Assembly (NCBI RefSeq): GCF_002803155.1
Contig: NZ_NNBP01000033.1
Span: forward strand, 36,782-100,781
Direction: 5' to 3'
Source of the DNA: Streptomyces sp. CB02959
Lineage (GTDB): Bacteria > Actinomycetota > Actinomycetes > Streptomycetales > Streptomycetaceae
DNA length: 64,000 nt
The notes under the pieces were generated by a model. The model searched no databases and had not been told where the DNA came from. It was given only the letters and a program-made list of their open reading frames with translations. Of the stretch, positions 52,422 to 60,917 are shown one piece after another. The position numbers were made by a program, and so were the translations under genes. How positions within the stretch are numbered: the first letter of the stretch is position 1; each line of letters begins with the position of its first letter.

Positions 52422-52640
52422 TCAGGCCGGGGAGTCCTCGTTGGCGCAGGTCAGCCAGGACCGGGTGATCGTCCTTGCCTCGTCCGCCTGTTCTGGGGTG
52501 ACGACGCCCTCCATGTCCGGACCGCGGCCCAGGAAATCCCTGAGGCGTTCGCGTTCATCGGCGCTGACTACCCAGACGGACGAGGTGGAGGACCCGTCGT
52601 CGTGCCAGTCGAGCACGCTCAAGGTATGCCGGTGGGTCAT
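52422..52640 (-). CDS. Small protein of unknown function, 72 aa
   Basis: 72 residues starting MTHRHTLSVLDWHDDGSST, with acidic residues. ATG 52640 has GGGAGG eleven bases upstream. It lies 32 bases downstream of the cold-shock gene on the same strand, so they may be cotranscribed. I do not recognise the family. There is no signal peptide or membrane segment. Confidence 0.6.
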   Translation of the reverse strand: MTHRHTLSVLDWHDDGSSTSSVWVVSADERERLRDFLGRGPDMEGVVTPEQADEARTITRSWLTCANEDSPA

Positions 52641-52672
52641 CGCGTCCTCCCAGCTCCTCGGTAACGGGATGC

Positions 52673-52882
52673 TCAGAGCGGCCTGACGTTCTCGGCCTGC
52701 AGTCCCTTCTGGCCCTGGGTGACGTCGTACTCCACCTGCTGGTTCTCCTCCAGGGAGCGGTACGAGCCCGGGCCTGCCTCGATCGCCGAGAAGTGGACGA
52801 AGACGTCGGCGCCGCCGTCGTCCTGCTCAATGAAGCCGAAGCCCTTCTCGGCGTTGAACCACTTGACCTTGCCTGTAGCCAC
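52673..52882 (-). CDS. Cold-shock-domain protein
   Basis: A 69-residue CspA-type nucleic-acid-binding protein. RNP motifs KGFGFIEQ and VFVHFSAI are complete. It would bind RNA or single-stranded DNA and act as an RNA chaperone. ATG 52882 is supported by AGGAGG upstream. GGTATAAC at 52930-52937 on the same strand is a possible -10 box, which would give a leader of about 40 bases, shorter than the leaders of true cold-induced csp genes. Confidence 0.93.
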   Translation of the reverse strand: MATGKVKWFNAEKGFGFIEQDDGGADVFVHFSAIEAGPGSYRSLEENQQVEYDVTQGQKGLQAENVRPL

Positions 52883-53136
52883 GGCCCCTCCTGAGGGGAG
52901 TGAGGGCGGCGTCCCACTGATTGACCAGGGTTATACCGCCAGACAGAGACTGCCGGTCCCACGGTATCGCCGACGCCCCCTCGCCGCGCGTCACCGGAAC
53001 TCGCAGCGCAGGATCCGCCCCATGTCGCGGAATCCGGGGGTGTGTGCTGCCAGCACCCGCATGGCCGGCCGGCCCGTACCCGACGTATCGGCGCTGCCGA
53101 CCACATCGAGGCAGCGCGGCCCCTCGTGCCGGCTCT
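52883..53136. other. Upstream region of the cold-shock gene, no gene supported
   Basis: It contains the likely csp promoter. A short reverse-strand frame ends at 52991 (HTPGFRDMGRILRCEFR), but I cannot show that it is expressed. Confidence 0.4.
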
Positions 53137-53188
53137 CCAGCTTGGTTCTGTCTCTCGGAGCGTGATCGGAGAGACAGAACCAAGCTGG
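53137..53188. terminator. 20-bp perfect inverted repeat
   Basis: CCAGCTTGGTTCTGTCTCTC (53137-53156) is inverted at 53169-53188 with a 12-base loop. It lies beyond the 3' end of the hydrolase-propeller gene and can act as a terminator, though it is longer than most in this window. Confidence 0.6.
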
Positions 53189-53360
53189 GCTGTCGGGGCG
53201 ATACGGAACGACTACGACGACGCCCCCGCGCAGGCGGCGCCCGTATGCGGGGTCCACGGTTCCGGCAGCGTTCCGGCACCCCGAGATCCCGAAACGGTGG
53301 CCGGGGGCCACCGGCGACTGCCGCTCGCGCCCGGGTGCACAGTCACGCCAGGCACGCCGC

Positions 53361-55031
53361 CTACTCCACGTGCACCGCGATCCTGGCCAGGGAACCGGTC
53401 TCCAGGGCGCACCACAGTGCGCCGCGGTGCTGGACGATGCCGTGCGGTTCGCAGGCGGGGCGGGGCAGGTCGTAGCCGGTGATCCGGCCGTCGGTGTCGA
53501 TGCGTCCGATCCGGTTGCCGCCCCACTCCGTGAACCACACGGCACCGTCGGGGCCGGTGGTGAGGGCGTGCGGTCGCGCCTGGCGGTCGGGCAGCGGGTA
53601 CTCGGTGACGGTGCCGTCCACGGTGATGCGGCCGATCTGTCCCGCGCCGATCTCGGTGAACCACAGCGCGCCGTCCGGTCCGGCGGTGATGCCGACGGGG
53701 GCGGCGGACGGCGTCGGCAGCGGGTACGCGGTGGTCTGCCCGTCCGTGGTGATCCGGCCGATCGTGTTGGCTTGGTTGAGGGTGAACCACAGGGCGCCGT
53801 CGGGCCCGGCGGTGAGGGCGGAGGGGAAGGCGCCGGGTGACGGGTACTCGGTGATCTCGCCGTCCATGGTGATCCGGCCGATGCGGTCGGCGCCGGACAG
53901 CGTGAACCACATTGCTCCGTCCGGGCCCGCGGCGATACCGAACGGCCCGCCGTCGGCGGTCGGCGGCGCGAAGGAAGTGACTTCGCCGTCCACGGTGATC
54001 CGGCCGATCCGGTGGCTGCGGTACTCGGTGAACCACAGGGCCCCGTCGGGTCCTTGGGCCAGCAGGGTCGGGCCCGGGCCGACCGGATGGACGGTGACCC
54101 GGCCGTCCGCGCCCCGGCGGCCGATCGCACCCTGGTGGACCAGGGTGAACCACAGGGCACCGTCGGGACCGTCCGCGAGGGCGTACGGCCCTGCCTCCGG
54201 ACCGCTGACGGTGACTTCCCGGACCGGGTCGGCCAGCCACCGGCTGACCCGTTCGAGGAGTACTTCGCCGGGCTCGGAGACGTGGAACGCGTGCGGCATG
54301 TCCTCGTACTCGTCCAGGCGCACACTCACTCCGGCGGCGTCGGCGGCCTCGGCGAACCGGCGGGCGTCGTCCAACAGCACCTCGTCGGTGCCGACGGCGA
54401 CCAGCAGCGGCGGCAGTCCGCGCGGATCGCCGTAGAACGGCGACTGCGGCGCCTCGTCCGCGCGGGCGCCGGCCAGGTACTGGCCGGTGATGATGTCGAG
54501 GACGGCGTGGCCGAGCACGTCCTTGCCGTCGTTGGCGGTCAGTGACGCACCGGTCAAGGCCAAGTCGGTGAGCGGCGAGATCGCGACCGCGGCACCGGGT
54601 TGCGGGCCCCCGGTCCGCTTGAGTTCCAGCAGCGCGGACAGCACCAGCGTGGCACCGGACGACTCGCCGACGAAGACGACCTCGGAAGCGGGGACGCCCT
54701 CGTCCAACACGGCCTGCCAGGCGGCGAGCAGGTCCTCCAGCGCCGCGGGGTAGGGGTGGGCGGGCGCCAGGCGGTAGTCCACTCGCAGGGTCGGCCGGCC
54801 GGTTGCCTGTGACAGCCGGTAGGCCATGACGCGCTCGGCCTCGGGCATGGTGTGGGCGAATCCACCACCGTGTACGTAGATCACCGCGCCGCCCCGGGCG
54901 CCCGGCGCGCGGACCCAGTCGCCGTGCACCTCGGCATCGGCCGGGAGCGGCGCGGCGACCAGTGACCCGGCGCGGTCGCGGGCGGCCTGGGCCTGCCCGG
55001 GCGCCGCGGGAACAGCAGTGACGTTCAGCAA
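53361..55031 (-). CDS. Alpha/beta hydrolase fused to a virginiamycin B lyase-like propeller
   Basis: 556 residues. Residues 1-275 are a hormone-sensitive-lipase-type hydrolase: HGGGFAH (oxyanion), VGESSGATL (nucleophile), the Asp of VGTDEVLLDD and His in MPHAFHV. Residues 290-555 hold six or seven blades of a Vgb-type beta propeller, each with (A)xGPDGAxWFT and IGRIT motifs about 40 residues apart. Vgb lyases open streptogramin B rings. TTG 55031 has GGAGG four bases upstream; no ATG fits. A role in ester or streptogramin degradation is possible but not shown. The gene stands alone. Confidence 0.85.
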   Translation of the reverse strand: MLNVTAVPAAPGQAQAARDRAGSLVAAPLPADAEVHGDWVRAPGARGGAVIYVHGGGFAHTMPEAERVMAYRLSQATGRPTLRVDYRLAPAHPYPAALEDLLAAWQAVLDEGVPASEVVFVGESSGATLVLSALLELKRTGGPQPGAAVAISPLTDLALTGASLTANDGKDVLGHAVLDIITGQYLAGARADEAPQSPFYGDPRGLPPLLVAVGTDEVLLDDARRFAEAADAAGVSVRLDEYEDMPHAFHVSEPGEVLLERVSRWLADPVREVTVSGPEAGPYALADGPDGALWFTLVHQGAIGRRGADGRVTVHPVGPGPTLLAQGPDGALWFTEYRSHRIGRITVDGEVTSFAPPTADGGPFGIAAGPDGAMWFTLSGADRIGRITMDGEITEYPSPGAFPSALTAGPDGALWFTLNQANTIGRITTDGQTTAYPLPTPSAAPVGITAGPDGALWFTEIGAGQIGRITVDGTVTEYPLPDRQARPHALTTGPDGAVWFTEWGGNRIGRIDTDGRITGYDLPRPACEPHGIVQHRGALWCALETGSLARIAVHVE

Positions 55032-55739
55032 TGGTCCTCCGTCGTGGATGGTGGGCGTCTCGTGGGGCCGGAGGGGCGCGGAGTGGAGACACACGGTCGC
55101 GGACGTACCCGTCCCGGGCGGGACTTGAGCATCGGATCGACCCCGAGCGTCGCCGCGAATCCCCCTCCAGAGAAAATACGACGGGCGCAAATTTATTCAC
55201 CGCGCAAGCTGGGCGTCAACATCAATCCGGTGGGGCAAGGTGCCGCGGAGCCGCCGGACACGGCCCCGCGGCCGCCCCTTCCGCGCACCCGGAGCGCGGC
55301 CGCGACCTCGGCGAGCGAGCGGAGGATGTCCACCCGACCCTGGGACCGGACACCGCAGAGCACCTGACCCGACTGGCCGACGCCGCCGACCAGCACGTCT
55401 CGACGAAGTGACCAACCGCCAGCCCCCTGAACACCACACCAGGCGCCGCCCCCAGGCACACCGACCACTCCACCAACACCCCTCGGCGACCCAATCCCAC
55501 CGTGCGACCGAAGGCCGCCCCCGGGCTTGAAGTCAGCCATCACGGCCAACCAAGCTCATGGCAAGCGAAGTTGTGCACGTCGCACGTCACGTCGTTGCGC
55601 GAGGGCCGCATTCCCAGGCACTCGGACAAGCAGGCTTCAGCACCCGCAACACGCCCGCGGCCGCCCGGCAGGTAGCCTGCTGCACCGGTCAGTCGCCACT
55701 GACCTCCGTCTCTGCCGTCACACCTGGGGGATCCGCACC
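55032..55739. other. Intergenic region of 700 bases, no supported gene
   Basis: Open frames here have irregular codon bias. One forward frame ending at 55411 (LGPDTAEHLTRLADAADQHV) looks like the tail of a former gene but has no believable start. Confidence 0.4.
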
Positions 55740-56297
55740 ATGTCCGCACCGCCGCCCTATCAGAACCAACCTCCGCAGCAGCCGTACGGGCAACCGCAAC
55801 AGCCCTATTCCGGTCCCCCGCAACAGCCCTACGCCGGGCCTCCGCAGCAGCCCTACGCCGGGCCGCCGCAGCCGCCTTACGGTCAGCCGCCGCAGCAGCC
55901 CGCGCCCGTTCAGCGGCAGCAGCCGCAGCGCAGTCCGCTGCGCGGGCTGATCACCGCCGTGATCCTCCTGGCCGTCCTCGGCGGCGGCGCCTGGTACGTG
56001 TGGGACTACAACACCAACCCCAACGGCGGCAAGGCCAAGAAGGAGGCCGCGCGGGACGCCCGGAACGCGGAGCGCAAGACGCACGATCCGCAGGTCGGCG
56101 ACTGCGTCAAGGTCGAGCACCCGAACGGCGAACCACTGCCGACGATCGTCGACTGCAACTCCCCCGGCGCACAGTACAAGTTGGGCGAACGCCTCTTGGG
56201 CGCGGGCAGGAAGTGCGACTCCGCCTCCTACGACTACAGCATCCAGTTCACCAGCAATCGCAGGACCGACTACACGATGTGCTTCACCAAGGTCTGA
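55740..56297 (+). CDS. LppU/SCO3897-type membrane-anchored protein
   Basis: 185 residues. A Pro/Gln/Tyr-rich N-terminal tract has a repeated QQPYAGPP unit (residues 5-65). One membrane helix follows (LRGLITAVILLAVLGGGAWY), then a small extracytoplasmic domain with four Cys, VGDCVKV and VDCNSPGAQYKLGERL. This matches the LppU/SCO3897 family. The anchor and Pro-rich tail suggest a cell-envelope protein of unknown function. ATG 55740 follows GGGGGA. Confidence 0.82.
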   Translation: MSAPPPYQNQPPQQPYGQPQQPYSGPPQQPYAGPPQQPYAGPPQPPYGQPPQQPAPVQRQQPQRSPLRGLITAVILLAVLGGGAWYVWDYNTNPNGGKAKKEAARDARNAERKTHDPQVGDCVKVEHPNGEPLPTIVDCNSPGAQYKLGERLLGAGRKCDSASYDYSIQFTSNRRTDYTMCFTKV

Positions 56298-56311
56298 GCC
56301 GTCCTGCCTCC

Positions 56312-56344
56312 CGGCCGCCACCCGCCCACCGCGGGTGGCGGCCG
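56312..56344. terminator. Terminator after the LppU-like gene
   Basis: CGGCCGCCACCCGC / GCGGGTGGCGGCCG, a perfect 14-bp stem with a 5-base loop. Confidence 0.9.
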
Positions 56345-56375
56345 CGTGACTTTCCGCACCCGGCATAATGCGCCC

Positions 56376-56765
56376 ATGGACCACGCGACCGCACACACGT
56401 TCGTCGACTCCTGGGTGACTGCCTGGAATGCACACGACCTGGACGCGCTGCTGACCCACTTCACCGACGACGTGACGTTCCGTTCGCCGGTGGCCGCGCA
56501 ACTGCTCGGCGGCAACGGCGTCATTCGGGGCAAGCAAGCCCTGCGGGCCTACTGGGCGGAGGGGCTGCGGCGCATCCCCGACCTGCGGTTCGAGGTGCTC
56601 GGCAGCTACACCGGCGTGGACTGCCTGGTCATCAACTACCGCAACCAGAAGGGCGGCCTGGTCAACGAGGTGCTGGTCTTCGACGGCCCCCTGGTCGCCG
56701 AGGGCTACGGCACGTACCTCGGCCCGGACACCAACCCGGCCGGGGCACGCGGCACACGGCACTGA
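56376..56765 (+). CDS. NTF2-like (SnoaL-type) protein
   Basis: A 129-residue nuclear transport factor 2-fold protein: FVDSWVTAWNAHDLDALLTH, then FTDDVTF and QLLGGNGVIRGKQALRAYWA. Such proteins bind or isomerise small hydrophobic ligands. ATG 56376 lies six bases after CATAAT, so the gene looks leaderless; the open frame extends 10 codons upstream without support. No partner gene is nearby. Confidence 0.85.
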   Translation: MDHATAHTFVDSWVTAWNAHDLDALLTHFTDDVTFRSPVAAQLLGGNGVIRGKQALRAYWAEGLRRIPDLRFEVLGSYTGVDCLVINYRNQKGGLVNEVLVFDGPLVAEGYGTYLGPDTNPAGARGTRH

Positions 56766-57251
56766 GCGACGTCCCGGCCGCCGGCGGCCCGATCTCCGGT
56801 GGAAACCGTCTCGTCACCGCAGCACGATCGGCGCGCGGGGCGCACGGAACTGCGCGCTCCGCGCCCGCCACGCCCCGCACGCCGACCGATGTCGCCCGCC
56901 CCCGCCGAGCACCGGCTCCACCGTGCGCCGGCCCGACCGCGACAGCTCCACCGGCCCCGCTGGTCGATCGTCAGCACACCGCGCACGCCACCGGCCAGAG
57001 CCGACCGCCCCTCGGAGGCCGGATCGCATGACGCCCTGTTGACGGTTCGGGGGCTGGCGGACAGGGTGGGGCGAACGCGGAGCGTGTGGAAATGGACACA
57101 TGCAGGCAGCGAGGGGAGGGCGAGGTGCTGACGGTCTTTGCTGGTCAGCGAGTTGAGGTGGCAACGGGACGATCGGTGGAGAGCGCTCGGGGGCTCTATG
57201 GCTGAAGCACGCGGGGATGCGTTGTCAGTGGCAACCCCTAGCATGTCTCAC
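56766..57251. other. Intergenic region, no supported gene
   Basis: About 485 bases. A TAGCAT -10-like box at 57239-57244, seven bases before ATG 57252, and an upstream TTGTCAGTGG may drive the next small gene. Confidence 0.45.
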
Positions 57252-57446
57252 ATGTCCCCAACTCCTTCTGCCCATACGGTTACGCCCGTTCCTGCCTCCG
57301 AGGCCAACGATTCGATCCGGCGTTTTGTGCGCGCCCGGCACGGTCTGGCTTGGACGGCGCAGGACATGGCGGAGTATGCGGTGCTGCTGGAGATCTGGAC
57401 GGTGGCGGTGCGCGCCGAGGTCACGGAGGTCGTCGAGGCCGCCTAG
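57252..57446 (+). CDS. Small conserved-type protein, 64 aa (paralogue of 15360-15527)
   Basis: 64 residues: MSPTPSAHTVTPVPASEAND, IRRFVRARHGLAWTAQDMAE and YAVLLEIWTVAVRAEVTEVV. Its core matches the reverse-strand 55-residue protein at 15.4 kb (EAN-x2-IR-x-F, then AEY-x2-LL-x-IW). The start is taken as ATG 57252, just after a -10 box; ATG 57243 is in frame upstream. The function is unknown. Confidence 0.72.
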   Translation: MSPTPSAHTVTPVPASEANDSIRRFVRARHGLAWTAQDMAEYAVLLEIWTVAVRAEVTEVVEAA

Positions 57447-57730
57447 TAGGGCACACCGGCACACCCACGCACGGACGAGTGCACATGCGCGACGGCCCCG
57501 GCGCCCCGTCTCCGGCGGGCCGCCGGGGCCTTCCCCTCCCGGACCTGCCGGGCCGCTCCCCTCCCACCTGCGGTACGCCCGATCCGGGCCTGCCCCGCCA
57601 GGTCTCCGCACCCCGCTCCCTCCCCCTCCGCCCAGCCGGACCATCACGTCCGATTCCCGCCAGTCCCCACGTCCTCGAACCGGCACACTCGAAGAAACCC
57701 CAGGTAACAGCAGACGCCCGAGGACGCCCT

Positions 57731-57802
57731 ATGAACACCCAGAGCACCCACACCGCCACGCCCACTCCTGCCACCGCGCCCCACTGCACCACCCTCGCCT
57801 GA
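57731..57802 (+). CDS. Possible short leader ORF, 23 codons
   Basis: ATG 57731 follows GAGGA and runs 23 Thr/Ala-rich codons (MNTQSTHTATPTPATAPH) to a TGA five bases before ATG 57808. It could couple translation to the next gene. There is no homology evidence. The rest of 57447-57730 shows no gene. Confidence 0.3.
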   Translation: MNTQSTHTATPTPATAPHCTTLA

Positions 57803-57807
57803 CCGCC

Positions 57808-58404
57808 ATGCGCGACAATCCACCCGCCGCCATGAGCACCCTCCCTCCGGCCATCGCCGGACGCGCGCCCTCTCCTCTCCTCCCCCGACACGAGGCGGAC
57901 GCCTACGGCCCGCTCCCCACCCCCGCCCCGCACACCGACGCCGAACTGACCACCCTGTTGCGTCTCTTGGCCGCCCCGACCACCCTCACCATCGGCCACA
58001 GCCGGGACGCGGCGTCCATCACGGCCGCGGCGTCGCTCGCGGAGGCATGGCGAGCGGCCGGCCGGACCGTCCTCGCCCTGGTCCACTGGCCGGAACACGC
58101 CGCGTCCTGGCTGCGCCCGGCACAACGCTTCACGGCCGGTCGACCGGACGCCTGGGTGGTCGCCGCCGCGCCACTGGGCTGGGCCCAGATGAGCCGCCGG
58201 CTCCGCCACAGCACCGACTGGGAGCCGACCCGCACCTACGGTTTCGCCTCCGTCGGCGACTCCCGCCTCGTCGCGCTGGCCGGGCCGGAAACCCTTGATG
58301 GCATGCGCGGCGCCACCACGGACGGCGGCACCTGGCTCATCGACCGGGGCTGGGTCACCCTGCACACCCCACGTATCGCCCCACCCCACCCCATGACACG
58401 CTGA
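57808..58404 (+). CDS. Hypothetical protein, 198 aa
   Basis: 198 residues with a conserved-looking middle part: TIGHSRDAASITAAASLAEA, then TVLALVHWPEHAASWLRPAQ, RFTAGRPDAWVVAAAPLGWA and YGFASVGDSRLVALAGPETL. Its codon bias is strong. It reads like a cytoplasmic alpha/beta protein, perhaps of Rossmann type. I do not recognise the family. It lies 90 bases upstream of the AlkB gene in the same direction. Confidence 0.68.
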   Translation: MRDNPPAAMSTLPPAIAGRAPSPLLPRHEADAYGPLPTPAPHTDAELTTLLRLLAAPTTLTIGHSRDAASITAAASLAEAWRAAGRTVLALVHWPEHAASWLRPAQRFTAGRPDAWVVAAAPLGWAQMSRRLRHSTDWEPTRTYGFASVGDSRLVALAGPETLDGMRGATTDGGTWLIDRGWVTLHTPRIAPPHPMTR

Positions 58405-58494
58405 AGGAGGGAAGCACACGGCAACCGGCCGCCCCCCCCAGCACCCACACCCCCTCCCCCCTCCCCCCTCCGCATCAAGGCAGGTCACAAGCTC

Positions 58495-59247
58495 ATGAGC
58501 ACCCCGCTCCCCGGCTTCGAGGACGTCGGGCAGCTCCAGGGGCCCGACGGGCCGAGCAGACGCAACGGCCTCGCCCGCCGGCCCGGGGCGACCGCCGGCC
58601 TCGAAGGCCGCACGCGCCGGGAACTGGCCCCCGGGGCGGTACACGTCCCCGGTTGGCTGAGCCTCGCCGAGCAGCGCGATCTGGTCACCGCCTGCCGCGA
58701 CTGGGCGCGCGGCCCGGCCCCCATCCGGCACACCAAACTCCCGCGCGGGGGCGTGATGTCCGTCCAGACCGTGTGCATCGGCTGGCACTGGCAGCCGTAC
58801 GCGTACCGACGCACCGCCGACGACGTGAACGGCGCCCGGGTCGCCGAATTCCCGGACTGGATGGTCGCGTTGGGCCGCCGCGCGCTCGTCGACGCGTATC
58901 AGGACACCACCGCGGGCGACGAGTACACCCCGGACACCGCGCTGATCAATTTCTACGACGCCGAGGCGAAGCTCGGCATGCACCAGGACAAAGAAGAGCA
59001 CTCCAGCGCGCCGGTCGTCTCCCTCAGCATCGGTGACACCTGCGTCTTCCGCTTCGGCAACACCGAAACCCGCACCAAGCCGTACACCGACATCGAGCTG
59101 GTCTCGGGCGATCTCTTCGTCTTCGGCGGCCCGTCGCGGTTCGTCTACCACGGCGTGCCCAAGGTCTACCCGGGCACCGGCGACCCCGCCACCGGCTTGG
59201 CCGCCGGCCGCCTCAACATCACCATGCGGGTCACCGGTCTCAGCTGA
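58495..59247 (+). CDS. AlkB-family 2-oxoglutarate-dependent DNA/RNA dealkylase
   Basis: 250 residues. The Fe(II) ligands HxD are in GMHQDKEEHS and the distal His is in RFVYHGVPKVYPG; the 2-oxoglutarate Arg region is RLNITMRVT. FYDAEAKLGMHQDK is the family signature. It oxidatively removes alkyl groups (1-methyladenine, 3-methylcytosine) from nucleic acid. ATG 58495. The first 55 residues are a non-conserved, Arg/Gly/Pro-rich extension. It is followed at 40 bases by the DUF2277 gene. Confidence 0.92.
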   Translation: MSTPLPGFEDVGQLQGPDGPSRRNGLARRPGATAGLEGRTRRELAPGAVHVPGWLSLAEQRDLVTACRDWARGPAPIRHTKLPRGGVMSVQTVCIGWHWQPYAYRRTADDVNGARVAEFPDWMVALGRRALVDAYQDTTAGDEYTPDTALINFYDAEAKLGMHQDKEEHSSAPVVSLSIGDTCVFRFGNTETRTKPYTDIELVSGDLFVFGGPSRFVYHGVPKVYPGTGDPATGLAAGRLNITMRVTGLS

Positions 59248-59286
59248 TCCGGTCCCGCTGGCTTTCCCAGAGGGCAGACTGGACAC

Positions 59287-59514
59287 ATGTGCCGCAGTAT
59301 CAAGACGCTCCGTCCGCCCGTCACGCCCGAGGTCAGCGAGGAGGACATCCGCGCCGCGGCCTTGCAGTACGTCCGCAAGGTCTCCGGGTTCCGCGCCCCC
59401 GCCGCCCATAACCGCGAGGTCTTCGACCAGGCCGTCGACGCCGTCGCGGCAGCCACCCTGGAACTCCTCAACGGCCTTCAGGTCCGCGGTTCCGCACCCG
59501 CCCGCCCCCAGTAG
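59287..59514 (+). CDS. DUF2277 family protein
   Basis: 75 residues starting MCRSIKTLRPPVTPEVSEED and IRAAALQYVRKVSGFRAPAA, the typical DUF2277 sequence. These proteins are found widely in bacteria with no known function, often with a conserved Cys-Arg-Ser N-terminus as here. It follows the AlkB gene closely, so they may be cotranscribed. Confidence 0.87.
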   Translation: MCRSIKTLRPPVTPEVSEEDIRAAALQYVRKVSGFRAPAAHNREVFDQAVDAVAAATLELLNGLQVRGSAPARPQ

Positions 59515-59557
59515 GACGCCCCCTTCGGCCGCTGCCGGAATTCGGCCCGTGATCGCC

Positions 59558-60712
59558 TCACCAGTCGACCAGCGCCTGTACCGGAAGGTGATCGCTCGGA
59601 AACTGTCCGCCCATGGAATAGGTATTGATCGACGCGTACCGGGTCCGCACCACCGGTGAGGTGAGGATCCAGTCGATCCGATCCCCGTCCGGCACCAGCG
59701 GCCGATATCCATGGAAGGTCCCGTACTGCGCGCTGCGCCCGTCGGCCGCGTCCCAGCTGTCGACGAGCCTGCCGCCCCCGAGCATGGCCTCGTACACGGG
59801 ATTCCCGTGCGCGGCGACGTTGAAGTCACCGGTCACGATCCGCGGCAGCGCGGGATCGAGAGCGCCCATCCGATCGTTGATCAGCGCCGCGGAACGCTCC
59901 CGCGCATACTGCACAGCGTGATCAAGATGCGTGTTCAGCACATAGAATTCCCTGCTCCCCCGGCTTCCGCCGCCTTCCCGGAGATCCCGGAACCGCACCC
60001 AGGTGGCCATCCGAATAACGGTATTCCCCCAGGTCGTCGACCCGATCAGATACGGCGTGCCGGAAAGCCAGAAGTGGTCGTACTCCACAGGGGCAAGGCG
60101 TCGCACATCGTAGAAAATCGCCGCGAATTCGTCCCGGCTTCCGCCGGCACGCCCTGTCCCCACCCAGTCGTAGCGAGGACCGAGGTCCGCCGCGATGTCA
60201 CGCAACTGCCCGTAGAGCCCCTCCTGCGCCCCGAGCAGGTGCGGGGCCTCCCGACGCAGCAGGTTCCGCATCACCGGTCGGCGTTCGCCCCAGGAATGCG
60301 GGCGGGTATCCGACGCGAAGCGCAAGTTGAACGTCATCACCCGCAAGGGCCGCCCACTGCCGTCGATGTCGGTGTCGATCTCAGTGCCGGTGTCGATGTC
60401 GGCGGCGTACGCGGTCTCACCCCCGTACGCCGCCGACACCGCTGCCGCGGCAGATCCGCCTACCGCCGTGGCGGCCGCCCCACGCAGCACGGCCCGCCGA
60501 CTGAACGCCGTACCGGAAGCCCACTCACGGAAGTCTCCACAGTCCGCGGAGTTCCCGGATTCCCCGGAGGTTTCACGGGCCTCGGCGGAATCACAAACCG
60601 GAGTTGATTCCCGCCCAGGAGCGGCAGCATTCCCGCCGCATACGAAGCGCCCGGCGAGTGAACCCAATCCAGATTCCGCTCCGTCCGTCCCTCCAGAAGC
60701 ACAACCGTCCAC
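59558..60712 (-). CDS. Tat-exported endonuclease/exonuclease/phosphatase-family protein
   Basis: About 384 residues. A Tat motif (FSRRAVLRGAAATAVGG) occurs near residue 70, and the EEP domain starts at MTFNLRFASD. AQEGLYGQ supplies the metal Glu, YVLNTHLDHA and VTGDFNVA hold the catalytic His and Asp/Asn, and PSDHLPV ends the fold. It probably cleaves phosphodiesters outside the cell. The true start is uncertain: GTG 60712 gives 60 non-conserved residues before the Tat motif, and a later start may be used. Confidence 0.83.
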   Translation of the reverse strand: MDGCASGGTDGAESGLGSLAGRFVCGGNAAAPGRESTPVCDSAEARETSGESGNSADCGDFREWASGTAFSRRAVLRGAAATAVGGSAAAAVSAAYGGETAYAADIDTGTEIDTDIDGSGRPLRVMTFNLRFASDTRPHSWGERRPVMRNLLRREAPHLLGAQEGLYGQLRDIAADLGPRYDWVGTGRAGGSRDEFAAIFYDVRRLAPVEYDHFWLSGTPYLIGSTTWGNTVIRMATWVRFRDLREGGGSRGSREFYVLNTHLDHAVQYARERSAALINDRMGALDPALPRIVTGDFNVAAHGNPVYEAMLGGGRLVDSWDAADGRSAQYGTFHGYRPLVPDGDRIDWILTSPVVRTRYASINTYSMGGQFPSDHLPVQALVDW

Positions 60713-60917
60713 CAGCCACTCCCGACTCGCGACCGCCGATTACCGGCTGTCTTCGTCAGCAATCGTCCTCGACCGCCCCGGACAACCGTCGCAACCCACG
60801 CTGCCGCATCCTCCGGAGCTCCGGAAGTCCACCGAAATGAACTGACGCGAAACCCTCGCCCACGCCACCCCGAGAAACGATTGCTCCCTACCGGCGGGCC
60901 CGGCGGGCGGGTCTCGA

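Noticed and set aside
51984..52664. A 226-codon open frame as a complete protein
   Set aside because: Only its middle part is transposase-like; its beginning and end are out-of-frame with the IS5 relic and the small reverse gene.
52991..53061. A short reverse frame ending HTPGFRDMGRILRCEFR upstream of the cold-shock gene
   Set aside because: Attractive wording, but only 23 codons, without a ribosome site or any supporting context.
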